Shown piece after piece: positions 1-7,497 of a stretch of DNA of 43,293 nucleotides. Position 1 is the stretch's first letter. Every line of letters starts with the position of its first letter. Position numbers and translations under genes: made by a program. The notes beneath the pieces were generated by a model, which saw only the letters and a program-made list of their open reading frames with translations, was not told where the DNA came from and did not search any database. This stretch comes from Micromonospora sp. CPCC 205371. Its GTDB lineage: Bacteria > Actinomycetota > Actinomycetes > Mycobacteriales > Micromonosporaceae. The stretch covers positions 3,426-46,718 of the forward strand of contig NZ_JAIBNX010000045.1 in assembly GCF_026130045.1 (NCBI RefSeq). Reading direction: 5' to 3'.

Positions 1-717
1 CGCCCCCGCGCGGCCACCCCGGCCCCCCTGAGGGCTCCCCGGCCGGGGACAGACGGCGGGGAGCAGCGCGCCGAGCGGCCGGGGCAGGGCGTCTCGGCGG
101 ATCGACGCCTCGACGAGTAGCCGCGCGTAGCGCAGGTTGCGGCGCGAACTGCTGCGCAGGAAACGCCACAGCTGCGCTTCGGGCTCCCGCCCGCGCCAGG
201 CGCGCTGGGTCTGGAACGAGCGGAACGATCGCAGGTCGCCATGGGATTCGAAGAGCGCTTCGACCTCCGCGGTGCCCATGGCGCGGATCAGCTCGTCTTC
301 CAGGTCGTCGACGCAGACGTAGAACCCCAGGTGCTCCATGTCGGTGCGCGTGCGGGGCGAGCCGACCTGGGCGGCGTCCAGGCCACGCCGGAAGATCTCC
401 TCCTCGCGCAGGTCGCACAGGCCGGCGACCCGCTGCCCGGTGCCCTGCGGGCCGAACCTCGTCAGGAAGCGGCCGATCGCGTGCGCCCCGCCGATCGGCA
501 CGATGACGACCCGTTCCGCGTCCAGATCGCGGCGGCGGCCCGCCGCGGCCGTTTCCAGCGCGATCTGATCGCTGATCCCTTCGACGAGCACCACGGCAAG
601 GGCGGTCTCGGCCTTCGCCAGGGCGCGCGCCGTCGCCCGGAGCGAGGCGCCATTGCCGCCCAAGCGACCGTCGAGCGCTTCGCCGGCAAGCTCAGGGGGA
701 TCGGCGACGTTCATCAT
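1..717 (-). CDS. OLD-like TOPRIM domain protein (3' end outside window)
   Basis: The frame is open from an ATG pair at 717/714 down to position 1, so at least 239 residues are present and the C-terminus lies outside the window. The TOPRIM core is visible: a first strand with the catalytic-type glutamate in VVLVEGISDQ, a conserved VVIVPIGGAHAIGRFL stretch, LCDLREEE, and an acidic CVDDLEDELIRAMG motif that would bind metal. The family is the short actinobacterial TOPRIM nuclease-like proteins related to the C-terminal half of OLD endonucleases, usually of about 200-230 residues without an ATPase domain, so little is probably missing. No strong ribosome binding site precedes either ATG. It lies 85 bp downstream of the glycosyltransferase on the same strand and could be read through from it. 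The cellular role (DNA or RNA nuclease, or topoisomerase-like nicking) is not established. Confidence 0.75.
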   Translation of the reverse strand, partial: MMNVADPPELAGEALDGRLGGNGASLRATARALAKAETALAVVLVEGISDQIALETAAAGRRRDLDAERVVIVPIGGAHAIGRFLTRFGPQGTGQRVAGLCDLREEEIFRRGLDAAQVGSPRTRTDMEHLGFYVCVDDLEDELIRAMGTAEVEALFESHGDLRSFRSFQTQRAWRGREPEAQLWRFLRSSSRRNLRYARLLVEASIRRDALPRPLGALLPAVCPRPGSPQGGRGGRAGA

Positions 718-802
718 CGGTACACCGGCCTAAGCGGCCGTCGATCCGCGCGCGCACGCCATGACCGCAATGATCGACGATGCGCGAGCGACCGACAAGC
801 GA

Positions 803-2179
803 TTAAGAGGACAAGCGGTCGATCTCCTCGAGCAGTTTCGAGACCTGGCTCACGACGCTGAAGTTCTCCGTGGCGTACGCCTCGGCTGCGGCACCCTTCG
901 CGCCCTTCCAGTTCTCGTCGACGGCGCGAACCACCGCGGCGGCCAGCGAGGCCGCGAGCTCCCACCGGTCGTTGGTCTCCGGCACGAGCAGGCCGACCTC
1001 GGGGGTCACGAAGTCGCGCGGGCCTCCGGAGTCGGCGCCGATCACGGGCGTGCCGCAGGCCATGCATTCGATGAAGACAAGGCCGAAGGGCTCGCGGTAG
1101 GACGGGAAGCAGCCGACGTCGGCGCAGTTGAACAGCACCGCAAGCTCGTCCTGCTGCCGAGGGCCCAGGAAGTAGGTGCGCCGGAGGCCGAGGTCGGCGG
1201 CGAGGTCGTGCATCTGGACCTGCGCCTCGACCGGTCCCGAGCCGATCACGAGGGTGAGGATGCGTAGCTCGTGCTGCTCGTAGATGGCCGCGGCGTGGAG
1301 CAGGGCGTCGAGCCGCTTCCAGTCGGCGAACTTGCCGCAGAAGGCCACCACCGCGTCGAACCCGCCCGCGGGCACCACCGGCTCGGGCTTGCGGTCGCTG
1401 CCCTCGGGCGGCTGGGTCATGAAGCCGGACAGCACGTTCGCGCGATCGGCGTACACGTTCGTCGGCTCGGTCAGCCTGCGGAACACGTCTTGGTTGTATC
1501 CGTTGTGCGAGAGCACCACGCGCTCGCGCGGGAACTCCGGGAACACCCCCAGAAACGCCTCGACCTGCTCGGCCGAGATGGCCGCCACCACATCGACGCC
1601 GTGTGCCGGGTCGGCGTAGTCGAAGATCTTTTCCTTCTGCACGAACGGCAGGAAGCGCATCGGGAACTCGTCGGGTTGGTCGCCACGGCGCTCGTTGGCG
1701 TACATCTTCAGCTCGGTGCCGTGCGTGAAGCAGAGCAGCGGCATCGTGCCCTTACCCGCCTCGGCGCGACGCCGGATCACGTCGCGCATCACCACCGGGT
1801 TCATGAAGGCGTGGTGCGCGATCGCCAGCTCGAAGCGGTCGCCGGTCGTTTCCTCGACATCGTCCATCCAGCTCGCAACCTCGTCGGTCAGGCGCTGCCG
1901 GTAGGCGGTGACCTCCGCCTCGCTCATACCGTGCCAGCGATAGCTGCTGACGGGAGAGACGGACTCGCAGATCGGGATGTCGTGGTCGAGATCGAAGACC
2001 CGTACGTCTTCTTCCTGGAAGCGCTGCCGCCGGGAGGGGTACATCGAGTAGCACCGCCACCCGGGCAGAGCGTTGTACGCGTGGTGGTGCGCCTCATGCA
2101 GGATTCCCGATCCCGGGGCGAACTCCCCACCGCGTTGCCAGTTGTTGGTGCCGAGCTGAAAGATCAGCCGGTCGCCCAT
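803..2179 (-). CDS. glycosyltransferase family 4 (GT-B fold)
   Basis: A 458-residue protein that should transfer a sugar from a nucleotide-sugar donor to an unknown acceptor. The C-terminal GT-B half carries the retaining GT4 signature: AFCGKFADWKRLD, then LGPRQQDELAVLFNCADVGCFPSYREPFGLVFIE, where the E-x7-E motif coordinates donor phosphate and sugar, then CMACGTPVIGADSGGP. The N-terminal half is conserved but unusual (FQLGTNNWQRGGEFAPGSG, HEAHHHAYNALPG). The start at 2179 is chosen because an AGGGAGG Shine-Dalgarno sequence sits 5 bp upstream; the frame stays open to 2389 but that extension has no homology-like character and overlaps the preceding gene. It begins 41 bp after the preceding gene ends, which suggests co-transcription with the RAE-headed genes. 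Known rifamycin glycosyltransferases are of the UGT/macrolide type, not GT4, so a rifamycin-modifying role cannot be assumed. Confidence 0.85.
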   Translation of the reverse strand: MGDRLIFQLGTNNWQRGGEFAPGSGILHEAHHHAYNALPGWRCYSMYPSRRQRFQEEDVRVFDLDHDIPICESVSPVSSYRWHGMSEAEVTAYRQRLTDEVASWMDDVEETTGDRFELAIAHHAFMNPVVMRDVIRRRAEAGKGTMPLLCFTHGTELKMYANERRGDQPDEFPMRFLPFVQKEKIFDYADPAHGVDVVAAISAEQVEAFLGVFPEFPRERVVLSHNGYNQDVFRRLTEPTNVYADRANVLSGFMTQPPEGSDRKPEPVVPAGGFDAVVAFCGKFADWKRLDALLHAAAIYEQHELRILTLVIGSGPVEAQVQMHDLAADLGLRRTYFLGPRQQDELAVLFNCADVGCFPSYREPFGLVFIECMACGTPVIGADSGGPRDFVTPEVGLLVPETNDRWELAASLAAAVVRAVDENWKGAKGAAAEAYATENFSVVSQVSKLLEEIDRLSS

Positions 2180-2219
2180 CCACGCCTCCCTGTAGCGCCT
2201 GCCACTTTTCGACCCGCTA

Positions 2220-2945
2220 TTACAGCAGGTTGAGCTTCCCGAACGGCGGAGCCGCACCGCCATCCAGCGGGAACCGTATCGCTCCAGCGTGTGGTGCGCG
2301 TAGCGACCGGTAGCGGTGGTGAACCAATGTGACATCGCCGAAGCTGAGCGTGATCGGATCGATGGGCAGCCGCGCTGTGCCGGCAACAAGTGCCTCGTGG
2401 TCTGGCCAGGGACGCTTCATGAAGCCCAGGCGCATGTGGACGAACGCGTATCGCGCCGGGTCGGTGTCCCACGCCCGCCGGCTCAGGTTGAAAGAGCGGG
2501 GAAGCTGGGCGTTCAGGCGCTCCAGCAGCCTGGACCGGCGCGCCACCGATTCGTCGTCGGCGCACCTGCCGACCAGCTGGAACCCGTTGTCGGACAGGGT
2601 CAAACGGTCGAGCGTGACCGCGATGGTGCCGAGTTCCGCCGTCTCTCGCGCGAGGATGTCGCACAGCTGTTGCGGGTCGACGCCCGGCGTCACGAAGTCC
2701 GCGAGGCGGACGGGTCCCCAGGCGTTGCTGCGGGTCAGGGTCAGGTGGGTGCAGTGCATCTGTGCGGTGTCGTAGAACTCGACGACCGGCTCTTGCGCCC
2801 TTTCGACCAATTGGCGAACGAGTCGCTGAACGCGGAGAAGCGGGTCCGCCGACCCGCTGGTCAGGAACGAGACCAGGGTCAGCCCCCAGCGCCGTTCCAG
2901 ATCCTTCACGACGGCCGAGGCGGAGAAACCGCCGGTCGAACTCAT
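2220..2945 (-). CDS. conserved hypothetical protein, possibly 2H phosphoesterase-like
   Basis: A 241-residue protein coupled to the helicase-like gene by an ATGA overlap (2942-2945), so it is almost certainly translated with it. I do not recognise it firmly. An N-terminal helical part is followed by HCTHLTLTRS around residues 64-73, which resembles the first H-x-T/S-x motif of 2H (LigT/2'-5' RNA ligase-like) phosphoesterases. A C-terminal stretch around residues 203-217 contains VTLVHHRYRSL, a possible but imperfect second histidine motif; FVHMRLGF is another candidate. 2H proteins act on 2'-5' or cyclic phosphate bonds in RNA or nucleotides. If the assignment is right, an RNA-processing enzyme is coupled to an RNA polymerase-rescue motor. 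If wrong, this is an uncharacterised partner of HelR. There are no membrane segments and no signal peptide. Confidence 0.7.
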   Translation of the reverse strand: MSSTGGFSASAVVKDLERRWGLTLVSFLTSGSADPLLRVQRLVRQLVERAQEPVVEFYDTAQMHCTHLTLTRSNAWGPVRLADFVTPGVDPQQLCDILARETAELGTIAVTLDRLTLSDNGFQLVGRCADDESVARRSRLLERLNAQLPRSFNLSRRAWDTDPARYAFVHMRLGFMKRPWPDHEALVAGTARLPIDPITLSFGDVTLVHHRYRSLRAPHAGAIRFPLDGGAAPPFGKLNLL

Positions 2946-5086
2946 CTGGTGAGTATGACGAGTCGCTGGGTCGCTCGGGTCATCGCGACGTAGCGGTCGA
3001 CGGCCCCTTCGATACCGTCGCCGAACTTCTCCGGGTCGACGAGGACGACCAGGTCGAATTCGAGGCCCTTCGACAGCTCGGGGGTCAGCGACCGGACGCG
3101 CGAGGTCTCCTGGAACGTCGGGTCGCCGATGACACAGGCGACCCCGTCCGCGTGCGCGGCGAGCCAGGCGTCGAGGATCGAGCCCAGCTCGGAGGCGGAC
3201 CCGTGCATGACGGGTACGTCGCCGCCGCGGATGGAGGTCGGCACGTTGGCGTCGGGGAGTATCGCCCGGATGACCGGCTCGGCCTCCGCCATGACCTCCG
3301 CCGGTGTCCGGTAGTTGATGGTCAGGGAGGCCATGGTGATCCGGTCGATCCCGACCCGTTCCAGCCGCTCCCGCCACGACTCCGCGAACCCGTGCCTGGC
3401 CTGTGCGCGGTCTCCGACGATGGTGAAGCTGCGCGACGGGCAGCGCAGCAAAAGCATCTGCCACTCCGCGTCGGTCAGCTCCTGAGCCTCGTCGACGACG
3501 ATGTGCGCGAACGGGCCGGCGAGCCGATCCGGGGTGGCGACGGCGGGCGAAGCGGTCTCGTCGACCAGGGACTCCCGCATGTCCTTTCCGTGCAACATGA
3601 TCAGCACACCTTCGCCGTCGTCGAAGGTGTGGGCGGCGAGCAGGTCGTCGACGACCCTGTCCATGTAGGAGCGTTGGGCGGCGAGAGCCGCGTCGTGCCG
3701 GTGCTGACGCCGGGACACCTCCGGGTCGCCGAGCCGCTGCCGCGCCGCGTCCAGGAACGGCAGGTCGGACACCGTCCAGGCCCGGGCGTCCGCGCGCCGC
3801 AGCCTTCGAACCTCGTCGGGGCTGAGCCAGGGGGCACACTTGCGCAGATAAGCCGGTACCGTCCACAGGTCGCCGACGAGGTCGGCGGCCTCCAGCAGCG
3901 GCCACGCGCGGTTGAAGGCCGTGCGCAGATCCTTGTTGCGCAGCAACGACCTGCGCAGCAGGTCAGCGGACTCGTCGCCGTCGTACTTGTCCATGAGGAT
4001 TCTGAGCAGCTCCTCCCAGACGTGGTCGCGCGCCTCGTTGTGCGGGATGCCTGGCTCTGCGGCCTCGAACGCTTCGGACCAGTCGTCGGCGCTCAGCCAG
4101 AGCTCGGACTCGTCGGTGGCGACCCGCATTCCCGTAGTGGGTGGCTCTTCGTAGAACCTGACGGCCGCCTCGATCGCCTTCACCAACTCCGCCGACGACT
4201 TCAGCGCGGCCACCTCCGGGTCGGTCTCGACCGCGGCCGCGGCGCCCTCGGTGACGAGGTCGCGCAAAGTGCAGATCTGCACGTCCTCCTCGCCGAGGCT
4301 GGGCAGCACGTCGGAGACGTAGGCCAGGTAGGGCTGGTGCGGACCGACGAACAGTACGCCGCCCCGGCGGTGACCCAGCCGAGGGTCGGAGTAGAGCATG
4401 TAGGCGGTGCGGTGCAGCGCGACGACGGTCTTGCCGGTACCCGGACCGCCGTCGACGACCAGGGCGCCGCTTGATCCGGCCCGGATGATGGCGTCCTGGT
4501 CGGCCTGGATCGTGCCGAGTACGTCTCGCATCCGGGCCGACCGGTTGCTGCCCAGACTGGCGATGAAGGCGGACTGGTCGTCGAGCGCGGCGTTGCCCTC
4601 GAACCCGTCCGGGGTGAACACCTCGTCCCAGTAGTCGCTGATCCGGCCGCGGGTCCAGCGGTACCGGCGGCGGCTCGCCAGACCCATCGGGTTGGCGTGT
4701 GTCGCCCCGAAGAACGGCGCGGCCGCCGGCGATCGCCAGTCGTGCAACAGCCGCCGACCCGAGCTGTCCGTCAGGCCGAGGCGTCCGATGTAGACTGGCT
4801 CGGAACCGTCCGCGCCGACCATGCGGCCCAGGCACAAATCCACGCTGAAACGGCGCAGCGTGCGCAGGCGGGCGGTGAGCCGGCGGACCTCCTGGTCCCG
4901 GTCCAGCGCCTGTTGTCCCTTGCCACCGGGCGCCTTGCGCGCGGCGTCGAGGCGGTCGGACAGCTCGGCGGTCACCTGCTCGAGGCTGTCGGCGATGGCC
5001 GCGAAGTGCTCCTCGTCGCGGGCGATCAGTGCCGGGTCGGCCTTGTGGGACAGGCGAGCGGGAAGGTCGAACACGGTGGTGGTCAC
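2942..5086 (-). CDS. helR: HelR-like RNA polymerase recycling motor ATPase
   Basis: A 714-residue superfamily 1 helicase-like ATPase of the HelD/HelR type. The N-terminus (VFDLPARLSHKADPALIARDEEHFAAIA) is a short coiled-coil-forming arm that in this family reaches into the RNA polymerase secondary channel. Walker A GGPGTGKT lies near residues 213-220, Walker B VVDEAQ near 530-535, and motif VI (YVAMTRATQRLVIL) is at the C-terminus. HelR proteins displace rifamycins from RNA polymerase and recycle stalled complexes, giving rifamycin tolerance. I chose the GTG at 5086 because it gives the usual short N-terminus and has GAGG 8 bp upstream; GTGs at 5092 and 5131 are alternatives, the latter overlapping the MFS gene by 35 bp. 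The gene follows the MFS exporter almost without a gap and lies downstream of the RAE at 6905-6923, which is the main reason for preferring HelR over housekeeping HelD. Confidence 0.88.
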   Translation of the reverse strand: MTTTVFDLPARLSHKADPALIARDEEHFAAIADSLEQVTAELSDRLDAARKAPGGKGQQALDRDQEVRRLTARLRTLRRFSVDLCLGRMVGADGSEPVYIGRLGLTDSSGRRLLHDWRSPAAAPFFGATHANPMGLASRRRYRWTRGRISDYWDEVFTPDGFEGNAALDDQSAFIASLGSNRSARMRDVLGTIQADQDAIIRAGSSGALVVDGGPGTGKTVVALHRTAYMLYSDPRLGHRRGGVLFVGPHQPYLAYVSDVLPSLGEEDVQICTLRDLVTEGAAAAVETDPEVAALKSSAELVKAIEAAVRFYEEPPTTGMRVATDESELWLSADDWSEAFEAAEPGIPHNEARDHVWEELLRILMDKYDGDESADLLRRSLLRNKDLRTAFNRAWPLLEAADLVGDLWTVPAYLRKCAPWLSPDEVRRLRRADARAWTVSDLPFLDAARQRLGDPEVSRRQHRHDAALAAQRSYMDRVVDDLLAAHTFDDGEGVLIMLHGKDMRESLVDETASPAVATPDRLAGPFAHIVVDEAQELTDAEWQMLLLRCPSRSFTIVGDRAQARHGFAESWRERLERVGIDRITMASLTINYRTPAEVMAEAEPVIRAILPDANVPTSIRGGDVPVMHGSASELGSILDAWLAAHADGVACVIGDPTFQETSRVRSLTPELSKGLEFDLVVLVDPEKFGDGIEGAVDRYVAMTRATQRLVILTR

Positions 5087-5096
5087 AGTCACGTCC

Positions 5097-6728
5097 TCAG
5101 CTCCGATCTTCAAGTGCGCGGCGCTCGTCACCGGTGAGAGTGGACAGTGGCTTCTCCTTGATGAAGAGGACCGCGAGGACGGCGAGGAAGCCGATCGGCG
5201 CGGCCACCAGGAACAAGTCCGAGGTCGCCGTGCCGTAGATGTCGCGGATCACGGCGAGCACCGGCGCGGGCAGCGTCGGCAGATCAGGCACCTTGGCGCT
5301 GCCGCTTCCGGTCGCGGCCGCGCCGAAGTGGTCGACGTACAGCGTGGTCACCCTGTTGGTGAGAACGGCGCCCAGCGCGCTCACCCCGATCGCGCCGCCC
5401 ATGCTGCGGAAGAACGTCAGCGTCGAAGTGGCCGCGCCCAACTGGACGGCGGGTACGTCGTTCTGCGCGGCGAGCACCAGATTCTGCATGAGCATGCCAA
5501 CCCCGACGCCGAGCAGCGCCATGTACGCCGCCAGCGGCACCACGCCGGTCTCCGCGTCGATCGTGCTGAGCAGCAGGAAGCCGCCGGTCATCACGACGGA
5601 GCCCACCACCAGGTACGCCTTCCAGCGCCCGAACCGCGTGATGAGCTGTCCGGCGACCGTCGACGACACCAGCACACCGAAGATCATCGGCAGGCTCATC
5701 AGGCCGGCCACGGTCGGCGACTTACCGAGCGCCACCTGGAAGTACTGCGACAGGAACACCGTGCCACCGAACATCGCGACGCCGACCAGCGTGCTGGCCA
5801 CCACTGCCAGCGCGACGGTGCGGTTGCGGAAGATGCTGAGCGGGATCATCGGCTCCGCGGCCCGCGACTCGTTCCACACCGCCAGCGCGAGCAACAGCAG
5901 ACCGCCGCCGACGAACGCCGCGGTCTGCCACGAGCTCCAGGCGAACCGGTGACCGGCAAGGCTCGACCAGATCAGCAACGTACAGACGCCAGCGATGATC
6001 AGCAGGGCGCCCAGCCAGTCGATCCGCACCGGACGGCGCACCACCGGCAGGTGCAGCGTCTTCTGCAGCAGGGCTATCGCGGCCAGCGAGAACGGGACAC
6101 CGATGAAGAAGCACCAGCGCCAGCCCAGCCACGAGGTGTCGACCAGTACGCCGCCGATCAGCGGGCCGGCGATCGTGGCCGCCGCGAACACCGCACCGAA
6201 GACGCCGGAGTACCGGCCCAACTCGCGCGGCGGGATCATCGCGGCCATCACGATCATCGCGAGCGCGCCCAGACCGCCGGCGCCCACGCCCTGCGCGACG
6301 CGGCTGGCCAGCAACAGGGTGACGTTCGGCGCGAAGCCGGCGACCAGCGAGCCGACCACGAACAGGCACAACGAGAGCTGGATCAGCAGCTTCTTGCTGT
6401 ACAGGTCGGCCATCTTGCCCCAGAGCGGCACCGTGGCGGTCATCGCCAGCAGTTCGATGGTGACCACCCACGTGTAGACCGACTGGGTGCCACCGAGGTC
6501 GGCGACGATGCGTGGCAACGCGTTGGAGACGATCGTCGAGGCCAGGACCGAGACGAACACGCCCAGCATGAGGCCGGACAGCGCCTGGATCACCTCGCCG
6601 TGCGACATCCGTCCGGACTGCTCGGCCGGTACCCGGGCGCGGGCCGCCGTCTCGGCGGACACGGCCAGGTCGTCCGGCGCGATCGCCGCGGTGGTTCCGG
6701 CGGCGGCCGAATCGGATTGAACGGTCAT
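5097..6728 (-). CDS. DHA2-family MFS multidrug exporter
   Basis: A 543-residue proton-driven exporter of the EmrB/QacA (DHA2, 14-helix) family. About 45 polar N-terminal residues precede the first helix (VIQALSGLMLGVFVSVLAS). The conserved loop GKMADLYSKK (motif A) and GPLIGGVLVD (motif C, typical of drug/H+ antiporters) are present, and hydrophobic segments continue to LAVLAVLFIKE near the C-terminus. The start at 6728 has GAGGAGAG 7 bp upstream; an upstream in-frame start at 6755 has no such site. It is the first gene after the RAE and about 175 bp separate the two, leaving a long leader. The HelR-like gene follows within a few bases. Its position suggests that it exports rifamycins or a compound sensed in the same way, but the substrate cannot be read from the sequence. 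Confidence 0.9.
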   Translation of the reverse strand: MTVQSDSAAAGTTAAIAPDDLAVSAETAARARVPAEQSGRMSHGEVIQALSGLMLGVFVSVLASTIVSNALPRIVADLGGTQSVYTWVVTIELLAMTATVPLWGKMADLYSKKLLIQLSLCLFVVGSLVAGFAPNVTLLLASRVAQGVGAGGLGALAMIVMAAMIPPRELGRYSGVFGAVFAAATIAGPLIGGVLVDTSWLGWRWCFFIGVPFSLAAIALLQKTLHLPVVRRPVRIDWLGALLIIAGVCTLLIWSSLAGHRFAWSSWQTAAFVGGGLLLLALAVWNESRAAEPMIPLSIFRNRTVALAVVASTLVGVAMFGGTVFLSQYFQVALGKSPTVAGLMSLPMIFGVLVSSTVAGQLITRFGRWKAYLVVGSVVMTGGFLLLSTIDAETGVVPLAAYMALLGVGVGMLMQNLVLAAQNDVPAVQLGAATSTLTFFRSMGGAIGVSALGAVLTNRVTTLYVDHFGAAATGSGSAKVPDLPTLPAPVLAVIRDIYGTATSDLFLVAAPIGFLAVLAVLFIKEKPLSTLTGDERRALEDRS

Positions 6729-6904
6729 CAACTCTCCTCGCTGGTAGTGGCGCACGCGCCATCGCGCGGCTCACGACGTGGTCGCGGACGCGTGCTTCTC
6801 TAGCTGGGTTTGTCTAGCTGGTCATTCCTCGCGGGAAGAGCCCATTTCACGAGCCCCGGATCGTCGGCAAATTGGCTTAGGTGGACGATTCTGCGCCCCA
6901 ACCC

Positions 6905-6923
6905 GGGTCTTGCCGCAAGCCCC
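6905..6923 (-). promoter_or_regulatory. rifamycin-associated element (RAE)-like motif
   Basis: On the minus strand the sequence reads GGGGCTTGCGGCAAGACCC. From memory, the published RAE consensus is GGGGCTTGCGGCAAGGCCC; this copy differs at one position and keeps the CTTGCGGCAAG core, an inverted repeat of CTTGC around a central G. RAEs precede rifamycin-inducible resistance genes in actinobacteria (arr, rph, rgt, rox, helR types). Here it points at the MFS-HelR pair. A possible -10 box, TAAGAT, lies at 6941-6936 on the same strand, which would place transcription initiation at or beside the element. The whole 6729-7061 stretch is otherwise non-coding: besides this element and the adjacent hairpin I see nothing recognisable in it. 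Confidence 0.8.
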
Positions 6924-6940
6924 CCGCCGTGCTATATCTT

Positions 6941-6978
6941 AGAAAGGGAAAGGAGAGGGCACTCACCTTTCCTTTTTT
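6941..6978 (+). terminator. A/G-rich hairpin with T-run next to the RAE
   Basis: The arm AGAAAGGGAAAGG (6941-6953) pairs with CCTTTCCTTTTTT (6966-6978) across a 12-nt loop, 13 pairs including two G-U, giving a rho-independent-terminator-like structure on the plus strand. It is an AT-rich island in very GC-rich DNA. No plus-strand gene ends here, so it may stop antisense transcription, act as a leader attenuator for the damaged plus-strand gene at 7062, or in the other direction be part of the upstream promoter region of the MFS gene. Confidence 0.5.
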
Positions 6979-7061
6979 GTTTCCGGCCGCAGGGCCGCAG
7001 TCAGAGCGGGTTTGCACCCCGCATTCATGCTTATGTTCGTGGATGCGACCTCGGCGCCCAG

Positions 7062-7474
7062 GTGCGGGCGTTCTCATACGACAAGCGCGCCGTCGGCACC
7101 TTCCTGGTGGGGATCTTCGCGGTGCCGCTTGGCCTGCTGGGCTTGATCGCGGTCGTGCTGGTGCCGTTGACGGCCGGTACCGGACCGGTATCTGGAGCGT
7201 GTATGAGCGGGGCCTGACCTACGGCACCACCATGGACGAGGTCCACCTCATCGACGCTGATCCCAATCGTGACGTCTACCCGTGGCACACCATCGCCGAC
7301 GTCGTCGAACGTCCGGTGCGGTCGCCGCTGGCCCGGCTGCTGCTCCCGCCACCCCGCCGCTACCGCGCGTACCTTGTGCTGGCCGACGGTTCGGCGCTCG
7401 TTCTCACCGGCGCGGTCAAGGACGCGCGGCAGCTGGCCGCCGCGGTCCGCGACCGCATCGGCGGCCGCACCTGA
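7062..7474 (+). pseudogene. frameshifted membrane protein, DUF6585-like
   Basis: Two reading frames together make one recognisable protein. From about 7062 the frame reads VRAFSYDKRAVGTF followed by a hydrophobic segment LVGIFAVPLGLLGLIAVVLVP, and stops at 7217. From about 7178 a second frame reads IWSVYERGLTYGTTMDEV and continues to DARQLAAAVRDRIGGRT, ending at 7474. The order N-terminal membrane span, then a YERGL turn, then an IADV(V) strand and a final VRDRI helix resembles the DUF6585-type proteins. The shift must lie between roughly 7165 and 7200. No good start codon or ribosome binding site is visible in front of 7062; the GTG there is a guess. It could be a real decayed gene or a sequencing error; I assign the family only tentatively. 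Confidence 0.5.
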
Positions 7475-7497
7475 GTCACTGTCGGGACGATGGGATC

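Noticed and set aside
803-2179. Reading the GT4 gene as a rifamycin-inactivating glycosyltransferase
   Set aside because: Known rifamycin glycosyltransferases are of the UGT/macrolide type; GT4 motifs point to another donor/acceptor. Only its position suggests the link.
2946-3905. Read-through N-terminal extension of the 2220-2945 gene
   Set aside because: The extension is out-of-frame shadow of the HelR-like gene; the ATGA overlap at 2942-2945 gives a natural start.
2762-4474. A 570-codon plus-strand frame opposite the HelR-like gene
   Set aside because: Low-complexity arginine/glycine/proline-rich shadow of a high-GC gene, no start site and no recognisable domain.
4821-6803. A very long plus-strand open frame (660 codons) opposite the MFS and HelR-like genes
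   Set aside because: Its product is arginine-, histidine- and glutamine-rich without a fold or family and mirrors the minus-strand coding phase; the minus-strand MFS gene has clear transporter motifs.
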